Positions 1 to 10,467 of a stretch of 64,000 nucleotides of DNA are shown here, one piece after another. Position numbers and translations under genes: made by a program. This DNA comes from Eustoma russellianum. Its lineage: Eukaryota > Streptophyta > Magnoliopsida > Gentianales > Gentianaceae. The DNA lies in contig AP025053.1 in assembly GCA_036186865.1 (NCBI GenBank), positions 4,572,035-4,636,034 of the forward strand, written 5' to 3'. Every line of letters begins with the position of its first letter. Within the stretch, counting starts at the first letter, position 1. The notes beneath the pieces are model-generated. The model did no database searches. It had not been told where the DNA came from and worked only from the letters and a program-made list of their open reading frames with translations.

Positions 1-899
1 AGAGGCTGTTTCCCGTCTATACAACTGCATATATGGTTCCAAAACAAAAGGAGAGCTAATCCCCTCTTACAAGATGGGGAAACAATAATTAAATGAAACA
101 CTTGCTAGTGGCCATGTGCTAAAAATAATCCAGAAGGCTATTCAGACACCAATCTAGCTGACCATATGCCAAGCTATTAATCTAGGATCAAATTTATTTC
201 TTTTCATGAGTTTAAGAAAACAATTCCAATGCTATAAGTTCCTTTTTCGTCAAAAAGTTGGCAAATTAATCTATACATGTTCATATTTATTTTTATTTTT
301 CACAAAAGTCTACATACATGTTCATTGTAGTATTATGACTTGAACTAGAAACCTTGTCAATTTAGATTACCAGCCAAACTACTTGAGACAAATCTAATTC
401 GGTGGAGAAGTTAACCAGAGACACACAATTCCATTGTCTAAATCTTATAACATTTATGTAGTTCAGTTAAGTTTACAACATAAGAATACATTTCCACCAG
501 TGCTTTCATTGTTTCGATATATACATCCATATGCAGCTCTTTTATATCAACTTCTGCGACGAAAAGTGTTGTTTAAAAATGATTACATACTTTACCATGA
601 CGAAAACCTAATTTGTGCTTTGCTGCAAAAGAACATTTATTACTGTTGCGTCACACCTCCTGTCTCTTTACATGCTGCGAACTAAAACAAATCAACAAAA
701 AAGAGATAAAGCAATGGCATTTCTATCTACAGAACTCGTCTAATATTCCAACACAATCAGAGAGAAACTGCCAATGGCCAAGAGACAAATATAACAACCC
801 TAAAGGATACATCAGACACTAATCTAACTGGACACAAGCCTAAGCTATAAAATGATGAGAACCAAGGCTTAAATGCAGGGAAGTTGACATCAGTATAAC
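1..899 (-). repeat. Left part of duplicated gene-like locus (paralogue of 22470-23100)
   Basis: From about 320 onward this stretch matches 22470-23100 almost base for base, with scattered substitutions. Shared landmarks are the run reading 'tgtagtattatgacttgaac' and the run 'gccaatggc(c/a)aagagacaaat'. It continues at 9947 after the Tekay insertion, so 1-899 and 9947 onward were once contiguous. Read on the minus strand it lies downstream of the exon-like segments of unit A, so it would be 3' sequence of the same gene-like locus. No intact reading frame is visible. The first 300 bases resemble 20980-21060 more weakly. Function unknown. Confidence 0.7.
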
Positions 900-3286
900 T
901 GTTATGGCCGAAAAAAAAAAGAAGAAAATATATATATATATATATAGATATATATATATATATATATATAGATATATATATATATATGTATGTAGATATA
1001 TGTATGCATAAATGTTACAAAATATGATGATAATAATGATAATAATGAAAAAGGTGATAATGATAACAAAGATAATTATAAACTAATAGTGTTAGAATCA
1101 CATTAGGAAACCTAAACCAAAACCAAATGGGAAAACCAAATAATACCTACCCTAACTCCCCCATATATACGTATACACGCATAGCCACACACACACACGC
1201 ACAAAAAAAAAAAAAAAATACATACGGCAGAAGGGGAAAAAAAAAGAGAGAGAGAGAGAGAGAAGAGAGAAAAGAGAGAAGAAGAAGGGAGGCGAGGCTC
1301 CGAACCCGAGTTTTACTTCGTCGGATTTGTTTGTGCTATCGTCAATCGAGGTAGGTGCCTCTTCCCCCCTCAAACGGGTATAATACATGCATTCCTTGAT
1401 GATATATTTTATGTGATTTACTTGTTTTAATTATTTATATTATAGATGTGTATTTGTTTATAATTGAAAAGCATGAGGTAACTGTTTACTTGCTGCTACG
1501 TATGTGTATGAATGTGAATTTGATGGTATGATTGGATTAGGGTGAGAATACGCTTTAAACAACTCAAAAGATTAGGGATTTACATACTTAGGGGGTTTAA
1601 AAATTTCGTTTTGACCTTAGAATAACTTCATCTAGCCTGGAATAGGTTAGGATTGGTTGAAAATTGAAAAAAAGGGTCTGACGGACGCGTTTCAGAGGGG
1701 TGGCGCGTGGGGCCCACGCGCGGCCCCTGACGGCGCGTCCGGACACGTGATGACGTGTCCACCTTTAAAAGTTGCGTCTCGTTATAACGAGTCCAACGCA
1801 ACTGGTTTGAGGTCAATCGGAGTTAAAACGAAGATTTTATGGAGGTTAGAAGAAAATAGAAAAAAAATAAAAAAAAAAGAGAAAATACTGTTGGACCGGC
1901 CAGGCTGCCGGACCGGACCGGATGGCCAGCGGACCGGACCAGGCAGCAGGCCGGCCCAGGCCGAAAATTAAAAAAAAAAAATCTGAAATTAATTTCTGAA
2001 ATGATTAAACAATAAATAATTAATTTAAATTAGCTTAAAATTCTAGAAAAATATATTTAATTATTAGAAAATTCTAAATAAATTACAGAAAATATAAAAT
2101 GTTAAAATTAAATTATTTCCATCTAATTTATGAATTTTGGTAAATGTAAGTAATTAAAAATAATTAGTAATAAATAGAATTAAATAAGGGAAAATTAGTA
2201 GAAAATTCTAGAAAATTAATACAAGTTAAGGAAAAATGAGGGGATGCTAAATAACAACTTTTCAATGTTTTTAAAATTTACTAAACTAAATATTGTGTGC
2301 CGGAGATGGTGAGGATGGGCGTACGGGCCCCAGACGACTAGTGTTGAGTGCCGGAGTTGGTGAGGATGGGCGTACGGGCCCCAGGCGATTTTGTTGTTGC
2401 ATTCATGGCACGTGCATTGCATTGGGAGTGGGCTGAGATGCACGGGTCTCAGACGCTCGAGTGAAGAGGACCATGGTGTACGGGCCATGAGTATGTGATT
2501 ATGATGGATCATGGTGTACGGGCCATGGATACTTGGTTATGGTGGATCGTGGTGCACGGGCCACGGGCATCGGTTGGGGTGGATCGTGGTGCACGGGCCA
2601 CGGGCATCCGCAAGGGTGGATTGTAGTGCACGGGCTACAGGCATCCAGTCAATCCCGGGATCATGCATTGCATATAGGTCTAGGGCATATTGCATGACAT
2701 GATTCTTGTTGCGTGTGACACGTTAATTGAGCATGCATCACGTACTTGCGCATTTTTATGTGGAGTGACTTACTTACCGCATTTACTTTATCTTATGCAT
2801 GTTATCTTATATTTATGTGCTATGTGTTATATCATGTTTATGTGCTATGTGGCTATATCATTTTGGTATGTACGTTTTGTATTTGTTTGAGGCGGGCATC
2901 TACTGGGTGATTTCTGTCACTCACCCCTACTTCCCAGGTGAGCCGGATGAGGACTACGAGCATATCTTCATTGAGGACGGGACGGACATAGCAGAGTGGG
3001 CTGGTTGAGAGCTGCGGCTAGGATATGAGGGGACGCTGCAGTTGTTTTGTTCTTATTTATATTTCGAGGATTTCCACACACTACTTTACTATTTTATTTC
3101 CAGAGTTTTAATTAGCAATGTAATGACGATTATTGGAGTTTAATATATGTTATGGTTTACGTTTCTGCGAAAAATTTCTACGTCATTTTGACAAGTAAGA
3201 GATTGATTCGACGCTTTGTATTCTCCTTAGTGAGATACGGCGGGTGCACTGTTCCCGATGTTAGGGCTCGGGAGCAGGGCGCTACA
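900..3286 (+). repeat. 5' LTR of Tekay-like element
   Basis: 2387 bp, nearly identical to 7564-9946. Starts TGTTATGGCC and ends GGGCGCTACA. It holds a (TA)n tract near the start (928-987), a GA-rich tract (1240-1300), an A/T-rich middle, a G+C-rich array of short hairpins (2316-2639), and a segment near 2880-3010 with a short open frame ending in acidic residues. A TATA-like run at about 1160-1175 is a possible promoter element, but nothing in the sequence proves the transcription start. Confidence 0.93.
2316..2639 (+). other. Array of eight short hairpins with constant loop in the LTR
   Basis: Eight units share the core TG(C/T)ACGGG or CGTACGGG flanked by inverted arms. Six have a perfect 5-6 bp stem around an 8 nt loop: CTGAGA/TCTCAG (2433-2452), CATGG/CCATG (2472-2489 and 2510-2527), CGTGG/CCACG (2548-2565 and 2585-2602) and TGTAG/CTACA (2622-2639). 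Two weaker units with TGGG/CCCA arms start at 2316 and 2367. Arms change in compensating pairs while the loop stays constant. The same array is at 8976-9299 in the 3' LTR. Role unknown; RNA structure or a protein-binding palindrome are both possible. Confidence 0.75.
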
Positions 3287-3288
3287 GG

Positions 3289-3306
3289 TGGTATCAGAGC
3301 CGAGGC
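3289..3306 (+). other. Primer binding site (initiator tRNA-Met) of Tekay-like element
   Basis: Two bases after the 5' LTR the sequence reads TGGTATCAGAGCCGAGG. This complements the 3' end of plant initiator methionine tRNA, the usual primer of plant LTR elements, in its first 13 bases and less well after that. Confidence 0.85.
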
Positions 3307-3559
3307 TTCAGATCCGCCTCGGAAACACAGGATTAACTAGATCACTAGACGTAAGTTACGATCTTTTGTAAAATGACGATTTTACCCCTAATGAACAAAG
3401 TAGACTTAAGAGATGATTTTAGACCTAAGTTATGATCGGGTTATGGGAGGTGTGTGCCGATGGTGAGCTTTTCTTGTCTAATTATCAATTATCCGCGTTC
3501 CACCTTTCAACTTATTATCGACAAATCTGTATTCGTTTCATGAACTCAAATTCCGGATA

Positions 3560-4600
3560 ATGCCTCCACAACGCGAGCCGCCAGCTGGAAACGGAGGATA
3601 CGATGGCGATGATCAGCAGGGTCAGGGGACCATTCCTTAGGTCCTTGTAGATACCCTGGCCAGGCTTACTGCATTGATAGCCCAGCAGCAGATACAGATG
3701 GCTCACCTACAGCAGCAACAGCAGCAGCAGCCACCTCCAGCACCACCACCCCAGGGGGCTTCGATTTTTCTACCGGGAGATGCAGAACTGCCGGGTACCT
3801 ATGTTCAGAGGTACCACACGACCAGAGGAGCAGAGATCTGGCTCAAGAATGTGTCTGAGCAGTTGAGATTGATGCAAGTTACGGATGGCCTGAAGGTTGA
3901 TGCGGTTGTACCATTCTCCGAGGGTAATGCCGAGCAATGGCGCAGGGCATGACACGCAGATTGACTCCATCACCGATATGGACCTAGTTCAGGGAGGAGT
4001 ACCAAAAGCACTATGTTCCTAAAAGTGTCATTTAGAGGAGGATGATGGTGTTTCAGCTTCTGACGTAGGGGTCCATGACTGGAAACCAGTAGTTTGAGAG
4101 GTTCCATGCACTTGCGAGTTACATGCCCGTCATCATGGATAACGAGAAAGCGAAGATGCTGGAGTTCAAGACCAGCTTGAGCTCTCGCCTTCAGTCATTG
4201 ATCATCTGCAATCAGCCTCCACTTTTGAAGAGTTGCTGGAAGTGTGTCTTGAGGTTGAGGGTGATCTCGAGAGGGTTGGAGCTGTCGACAGGGCTAAGAG
4301 ACCGCGAGAGGAGTTCCGTCTTAGGAGATAGGAGAGATGGTTAAAGATCTCATGCTGCCATCTGACCGGGCAATCTTTCAGATCACCACAGTAGGGACAG
4401 GGATCAGCGTCTCGACCATTGATGATTGAGGGTCCCGCAGCGACAGCGGCACAGCCACTCAAGGCAGTTGTACCGCCACCCCCAGTAGGTACACATTGTG
4501 GTTATTCGCACATAGATCATTGCTAGAGAGCTCAAAAAGGTTTGCTGCAACTGTGGCAAACAGGGACATTATGCTAGAGAGTGTCCTACACCGGCACAAG
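3560..4600 (+). pseudogene. Degenerate gag of Tekay-like element with zinc knuckle
   Basis: Begins at ATG 3560 in the frame MPPQREPPAGNGG. A stop follows at 3637, then a glutamine/proline-rich stretch and a capsid-like region to about 3950, where the frame breaks again. Near 4543-4587 another frame encodes a CCHC zinc knuckle (C-X2-C-X4-H-X4-C, core CNCGKQGHYARECP), the nucleic-acid binding end of Gag. In the family Gag forms the virus-like particle and is followed by protease. Here the sequence passes within about 90 bases of the knuckle into the region just ahead of reverse transcriptase, so the protease catalytic part is absent. Several stops and shifts make this non-functional. Confidence 0.8.
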
Positions 4601-4684
4601 CCCCTCCACCACAGGGTCAGAAGTAGCAGAAAGCAAAGGGGAGGACATTCCAGTGGTATGAGAAATTAAGGACGGCTTCTCTGA

Positions 4685-6246
4685 TGAGCTATCATTTTCA
4701 CCACCGAGCAGGGAAGCAGAGTTCAAGATTGATCTTATACCCGAAGGTAAACCGATCTCGAAGGCGCCATACAGGATGGCAACAACATAGTTAAAAGAGC
4801 TCAAGGAACAGCTATAGGGGTTGCTGGACCGAAAGTTCATCAGACCTAGTGTTTCGCCCTGGGGACCCCGGTATCATCTGTGAAGAAAAAAGACGGTAGT
4901 CTGAGACTATGCATCGACTATCGTAAGCTTAATGAGATCGCGATAAAGAATAATACCCACTACTGATGATCAATGAGTTAAATGATCAGTTGAAGAGTGC
5001 CATGGTATTGTCGAAGATTGATCTTCGATCGTGCTACCATCAGTTAAGGATTAAGGCAGAAGGCATAGCAAAGACTGCGTTCTGTGCTCGATATGGCCAC
5101 TACGAGTTTCTTGTAATGCCCTTTGGACTGACGAATGCACCTGCGGCTTTCCTGGATCTGATGAACACAGTATTCAGGGAGCAGTTGGACCATTTTATGG
5201 TAGTGTTCATCGACGACATCTTGGTGTACTCGCCTAATGAGGAGACTCATGCTGAACACTTGCAGGAGGTATTGGGGACTCTCAGAAAGAAGAAGTTGTA
5301 CGCTAAGTTCAGTAAGTGCGAATTCTGGTTGAAGAGTGTGACCTTCTTGGGTCACGTAATCTCTGAAGAAGGTATTTCGGTTGACCCAAAGAAGATAGAG
5401 GCGATCACAGAATGGCCACGACCTACTAACGTCACTGAGGTACGCAGCTTTCTTGGCCTTGCCGGTTATTATCGCAAATTTGTGGAGGGATTTTCGAGGA
5501 TTGCAGCACCACTGAGTCGACTGACTCAGAAAAAGACTAAGTTTGTATGGACCTCCGAGTGTGAGAAAAGCTTTGCAGAGTTGAAGCAGAAATTGACGAC
5601 TGCACCAGTGTTGGCGCAACCCTCCGGTACTGAAGGATTTGTCATCTACAGCGACGCCTCGAAGAATGGGCTAGGATGCGTGTTAATGCAAGGAGGTAGG
5701 GTTATCGCATACGCATCGAGACAGTTGAAGCAATATGAGCAAAATTACCTGACCCATGATCTGGAGCTAGCAGCGGTGGTGTTTGCGCTAAAGATTTGGC
5801 GTCATTACTTATATGGTGTGAAGTGCGAGGTCTTTACCGATCATAAGAGCTTGAAATATTTGTTCACACAGAAAGAATTGAATATGCGTCAGAGGAGATG
5901 GCTCGAGCTACTGAAGGACTACGACCTAACAATTAATTATCATCCGGGGAAGGCAAACCGAGTTGCTGATGCCTTGAGTAGAAAGTCTAATCACGCCAGA
6001 CAGACACCACTGGAGAAAGAGATGGCAGAGTTTGATCTCGACATTGTTGATTCCACTGCTAACGTCCTGGCCGCCTTAGTCATTACACCATCTCTGATTG
6101 AGCGAATCAAAGAGGCGCAAAAGGAGGATGTGACGCTTAGAGATGTCCGAGATAGGATGTTGACCAATCTAATTGAGGGCTTCCAAATACATGACGATGG
6201 TAGTATTTGGTACCAAGGTTGTGCGTGCCGGATGATGAGGAGCTAA
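4685..6246 (+). pseudogene. Reverse transcriptase and RNase H of Tekay-like element
   Basis: The RT N-terminus (4685-4965) is recognisable in pieces (KKDGSLRLCIDYRKLNE at about 4887-4936) but broken by stops. From 4966 a 426-codon open frame covers the RT palm with catalytic FIDD (about residues 81-84, the usual Gypsy form of YxDD). It then covers the connection region and RNase H (about residues 226-340, with YSDAS and FTDHKSL) and ends with the ALSRK motif and linker. At about 6210-6225 a one-base change shifts the frame, so integrase continues in another frame (6207-7517). In an active element this would be one polyprotein copying RNA to DNA in cytoplasmic particles. Confidence 0.9.
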
Positions 6247-7517
6247 GGAGGGAATTGCTAAAAGAGGCACACAATTCGAAGTTGTCGATCCACCCCGGTG
6301 CTACGAAGATGTATAATGATCTAAAGAAACACTACTGGTGGAGTGGGATGAAAAGACACATTGCTGAGTTCATTGAGAGATGCCTCGTTTGTCAGCAGGT
6401 TAAGGCAGAGCATCAGAGGCCGGGAGGTTTGATGTTACCATTAGAGATACCGGAGTGGAAGTGGGAGCATGTGACGATGGACTTTGTAGCAGGACTTCCT
6501 AAAACAAGAAACGGTAACGATATGATCTGGGTGATCGTTGATCGATTAACGAAGACTGCTCACTTCTTACCCGTTCCTAGTGATGTGACCGTGGAAAGAC
6601 TGGTGACGTTATATATTGATGATGTTGTTAGCCTACACAGAGTCCCAGTAAGTATCGTCTCAGACCGTGATTCGAAATTCACCTCTCGATTCTGGTCAGC
6701 TTGCCAAAAAAGGCTGGGGGAGGAGCTGCGACTCAGTACCGCTTTTCATCCACAGACAGACGGGCAGTCTGAAAGGACCATTCGGACATTAGAAGACATG
6801 TTGAGAGCGTGTGCATTGGACTTCAAGGGGAACTGGGACGGTATGATCAAGCTAATTGAGTTTTCCTACAACAACAGTCACCATAGTGCCATCGGCATGG
6901 CACCCTTTGAGGCGCTCTATGGACGTAAGTGCAGGTCTCCTGTTCATTGGGACGAGGTTGGCGAGCGTGTTATTACCGGCCCTGAGTTGGTTGAGCAGAC
7001 TAGAGAGAAAGTAAAATTGATACGAGATAGACTAAAGGTTGCTCAAGACAGAAGCAAAAGCTGGGCCGATTCGAAACGACGTCCACTGGAGTTCGACATG
7101 GGCGAGAAGGTTTACTTGAGAGTGTCACCTATGAAGGGGGTTTCGCGATTTGGTATAAAGAGTAAACTGAAGCCTCGCTACATTGGTCCATACGAGGTGC
7201 TCGAGAAGGTTGGTACCTTGGCCTACCGACTGGCATTACCCCCTGCCCTGGCTCAGGTTCACAATATATTTCACGTTTCTCAGTTGAGGAAATATGTTCC
7301 GGACCCGAGCCATGTTTTGGATGCGCCACCGTTGAGGATCCGACCGGACATTACATATAAAGAGACTCCTATCAGGATAGTGGATCGCAAGGACCAAGTG
7401 TTGAGACACCGAGTCATCCCTTATGTCAAAGTGCAATGGACCAATCACACTGAGCGCGAGGCGACTTGGGATCTTGAGGAGCAAATGCAAGAGAGATATC
7501 CACAGCTTTCCGAATAA
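6207..7517 (+). CDS. Integrase with C-terminal chromodomain-like tail (Tekay-like element)
   Basis: Open for 436 codons, but it is the continuation of the RT/RNase H frame after a frameshift, so it has no start of its own. It contains the HHCC zinc-binding region (about residues 20-70, with RCLVCQQVK) and the integrase core. The catalytic acids sit in MDFVAGLP (about 92), SDRDSKF (about 153) and QSERTIRTLED (about 188). A GPYEVLEKVG-type C-terminal domain follows. The last ~50 residues (VKVQWTNHTEREATWDLEE) match the chromodomain fold that directs chromoviruses to marked chromatin. Reading frame and catalytic residues look intact. Confidence 0.9.
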   Translation: MVPRLCVPDDEELRRELLKEAHNSKLSIHPGATKMYNDLKKHYWWSGMKRHIAEFIERCLVCQQVKAEHQRPGGLMLPLEIPEWKWEHVTMDFVAGLPKTRNGNDMIWVIVDRLTKTAHFLPVPSDVTVERLVTLYIDDVVSLHRVPVSIVSDRDSKFTSRFWSACQKRLGEELRLSTAFHPQTDGQSERTIRTLEDMLRACALDFKGNWDGMIKLIEFSYNNSHHSAIGMAPFEALYGRKCRSPVHWDEVGERVITGPELVEQTREKVKLIRDRLKVAQDRSKSWADSKRRPLEFDMGEKVYLRVSPMKGVSRFGIKSKLKPRYIGPYEVLEKVGTLAYRLALPPALAQVHNIFHVSQLRKYVPDPSHVLDAPPLRIRPDITYKETPIRIVDRKDQVLRHRVIPYVKVQWTNHTEREATWDLEEQMQERYPQLSE

Positions 7518-7550
7518 GGTACGTCAAGTTTCGAGGACGAAACTTTTTGT

Positions 7551-7563
7551 AAGGTGGGTAGGA
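7551..7563 (+). other. Polypurine tract of Tekay-like element
   Basis: Purine-rich AAGGTGGGTAGGA directly before the 3' LTR start TGTTATGG. Placement and composition fit the plus-strand primer site, though two T residues interrupt it. Confidence 0.7.
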
Positions 7564-9946
7564 TGTTATGGCCGAAAAAAAAAAGAAGAAAAAATATATA
7601 TATATATATAGATATATATATATATATATAGATATATATATATATATATGTATGTAGATATATGTATGCATAAATGTTACAAAATATGATGATAATAATG
7701 ATAATAATGAAAAAGGTGATAATGATAACAAAGATAATTATAAACTAATAGTGTTAGAATCACATTAGGAAACCTAAACCAAAACCAAATGGGAAAACCA
7801 AATAATACCTACCCTAACTCCCCCATATATACGTATACACGCATAGCCACACACACACACGCACAAAAAAAAAAAAATACATACGGCAGAAGGGGAAAAA
7901 AAAAAGAGAGAGAGAGAGAGAGAAGAGAGAAAAGAGAGAAGAAGAAGGGAGGCGAGGCTCCGAACCCGAGTTTTACTTCGTCGGATTTGTTTGTGCTATC
8001 GTCAATCGAGGTAGGTGCCTCTTCCCCCCCTCAAACGGGTATAATACATGCATTCCTTGATGATATATTTTATGTGATTTACTTGTTTTAATTATTTATA
8101 TTATAGATGTGTATTTGTTTATAATTGAAAAGCATGAGGTAACTGTTTACTTGCTGCTACGTATGTGTATGAATGTGAATTTGATGGTATGATTGGATTA
8201 GGGTGAGAATACGCTTTAAACAACTCAAAAGATTAGGGATTTACATACTTAGGGGGTTTAAAAATTTCGTTTTGACCTTAGAATAACTTCATCTAGCCTG
8301 GAATAGGTTAGGATTGGTTGAAAATTGAAAAAAAGGGTCTGACGGACGCGTTTCAGAGGGGTGGCGCGTGGGGCCCACGCGCGGCCCCTGACGGCGCGTC
8401 CGGACACGTGATGACGTGTCCACCTTTAAAAGTTGCGTCTCGTTATAACGAGTCCAACGCAACTGGTTTGAGGTCAATCGGAGTTAAAACGAAGATTTTA
8501 TGGAGGTTAGAAGAAAATAGAAAAAAATAAAAAAAAAAAGAGAAAATACTGTTGGACCGGCCAGGCTGCCGGACCGGACCGGATGGCCAGCGGACCGGAC
8601 CAGGCAGCAGGCCGGCCCAGGCCGAAAATTAAAAAAAAAAATCTGAAATTAATTTCTGAAATGATTAAACAATAAATAATTAATTAAAATTAGCTTAAAA
8701 TTCTAGAAAAATATATTTAATTATTAGAAAATTCTAAATAAATTACAGAAAATATAAAATGTTAAAATTAAATTATTTCCATCTAATTTATGAATTTTGG
8801 TAAATGTAAGTAATTAAAAATAATTAGTAATAAATAGAATTAAATAAGGGAAAATTAGTAGAAAATTCTAGAAAATTAATACAAGTTAAGGAAAAATGAG
8901 GGGATGCTAAATAACAACTTTTCAATGTTTTTAAAATTTACTAAACTAAATATTGTGTGCCGGAGATGGTGAGGATGGGCGTACGGGCCCCAGACGACTA
9001 GTGTTGAGTGCCGGAGTTGGTGAGGATGGGCGTACGGGCCCCAGGCGATTTTGTTGTTGCATTCATGGCACGTGCATTGCATTGGGAGTGGGCTGAGATG
9101 CACGGGTCTCAGACGCTCGAGTGAAGAGGACCATGGTGTACGGGCCATGAGTATGTGATTATGATGGATCATGGTGTACGGGCCATGGATACTTGGTTAT
9201 GGTGGATCGTGGTGCACGGGCCACGGGCATCGGTTGGGGTGGATCGTGGTGCACGGGCCACGGGCATCCGCAAGGGTGGATTGTAGTGCACGGGCTACAG
9301 GCATCCAGTCAATCCCGGGATCATGCATTGCATATAGGTCTAGGGCATATTGCATGACATGATTCTTGTTGCGTGTGACACGTTAATTGAGCATGCATCA
9401 CGTACTTGCGCATTTTTATGTGGAGTGACTTACTTACCGCATTTACTTTATCTTATGCATGTTATCTTATATTTATGTGCTATGTGTTATATCATGTTTA
9501 TGTGCTATGTGGCTATATCATTTTGGTATGTACGTTTTGTATTTGTTTGAGGCGGGCATCTACTGGGTGATTTCTGTCACTCACCCCTACTTCCCAGGTG
9601 AGCCGGATGAGGACTACGAGCATATCTTCATTGAGGACGGGACGGACATAGCAGAGTGGGCTGGTTGAGAGCTGCGGCTAGGATATGAGGGGACGCTGCA
9701 GTTGTTTTGTTCTTATTTATATTTCGAGGATTTCCACACACTACTTTACTATTTTATTTCCAGAGTTTTAATTAGCAATGTAATGACGATTATTGGAGTT
9801 TAATATATGTTATGGTTTACGTTTCTGCGAAAAATTTCTACGTCATTTTGACAAGTAAGAGATTGATTCGACGCTTTGTATTCTCCTTAGTGAGATACGG
9901 CGGGTGCACTGTTCCCGATGTTAGGGCTCGGGAGCAGGGCGCTACA
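7564..9946 (+). repeat. 3' LTR of Tekay-like element
   Basis: 2383 bp copy of 900-3286, four bases shorter through differences in A and TA runs. Ends GCTACA at 9946 and is followed by the target duplication ATAAC. Carries the same hairpin array (8976-9299) and the same short open frame near 9459-9668. Confidence 0.93.
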
Positions 9947-10340
9947 ATAACTATGGCTGTGCTACATGATTTCTTTACCCCTTTTATGAAGCGTTGTCTT
10001 GTCCACGACTTCCCCTGTAACACAAGTAAGTTGCATGGCGGATTGTATAACATCACCAGCAAGATAATCCCCCCTCTTTTATGGTGGGGGCATGGGAGCC
10101 AGAAATTAGCAGACACGTAAAGAACACTTTTTGAGTTGCATGTTAAACCAGAATATGTAGAACAACTTGAGAAACTTATTAGAGACTTATGAATTCCAAG
10201 TACAATACTTCATGAAGGAATAAAGCAATCTATCTGATCCTGGAAAAAGGATTAAACAAATGAAAACAGCGCAGTAAGAAAGAAATAGAATGTCACTGAT
10301 CTTTTTCTAGAAGATATATGAGTTAGAGCAAAGGACATAC

Positions 10341-10467
10341 TCATGGGATTGAAATATCTTTGGGAGTCATCAAAAAGGCCCTCTAACCATTCCATTAGCA
10401 TGGGTGTGCCGTTCATCGACTTCTTTGTCCACAAATTCAGCACAAGCAGCGCATGAAGGTAAGCGTT
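10341..10467 (-). pseudogene. Exon-like segment, unknown protein (unit A)
   Basis: Minus strand: polypyrimidine-like TTTTGGCAG acceptor, 127 nt open segment, GTATGTCC donor. It encodes 42 codons starting NAYLHALLVLNLWTKKS and ending QRYFNPM. The same segment occurs in unit B (14275-14401) with few changes, and in unit C (23496-23623), where one extra base breaks the frame. Clean splice-like borders and conserved coding suggest a real former exon. No family assigned. Confidence 0.5.

Larger units (their letters stand above)
900..9946 (+). mobile_element. Tekay-like Ty3/Gypsy chromovirus, full length but defective
   Basis: A complete LTR-to-LTR element of about 9.05 kb. It is flanked by a 5 bp target duplication ATAAC (895-899 and 9947-9951). 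LTRs begin TGTTATGG and end GCTACA. The internal region (3287-7563) contains a primer binding site, a broken gag with a zinc knuckle, reverse transcriptase, RNase H, integrase and a C-terminal chromodomain-like tail, in Gypsy order. The aspartic protease region is missing. The chromodomain, the long (2.4 kb) LTRs and the RT sequence style fit the Tekay/Del clade of plant chromoviruses; the clade name is inference. The two LTRs differ only at a few positions, mainly homopolymer and TA-run lengths, so the insertion is recent. Related copy 23097-23112 shows the unoccupied target. Confidence 0.93.

Noticed and set aside
1127..1388. Overlapping open frames on both strands around the GA and A runs of the Tekay LTR
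   Set aside because: Low-complexity translation of simple repeats; no gene.
2294..2640. CRISPR-like array
   Set aside because: Repeats are short, variable in the arms, unevenly spaced and inside a plant LTR; a hairpin array is the better description.
5044..5619. 191-codon open frame on the minus strand opposite RT
   Set aside because: Shadow frame of the Tekay RT coding sequence; no domain signature.
900..9946. Endogenous pararetrovirus (Caulimoviridae)
   Set aside because: Long LTRs, an integrase and a chromodomain are present, and no movement or coat protein is seen; this is a Gypsy retrotransposon.
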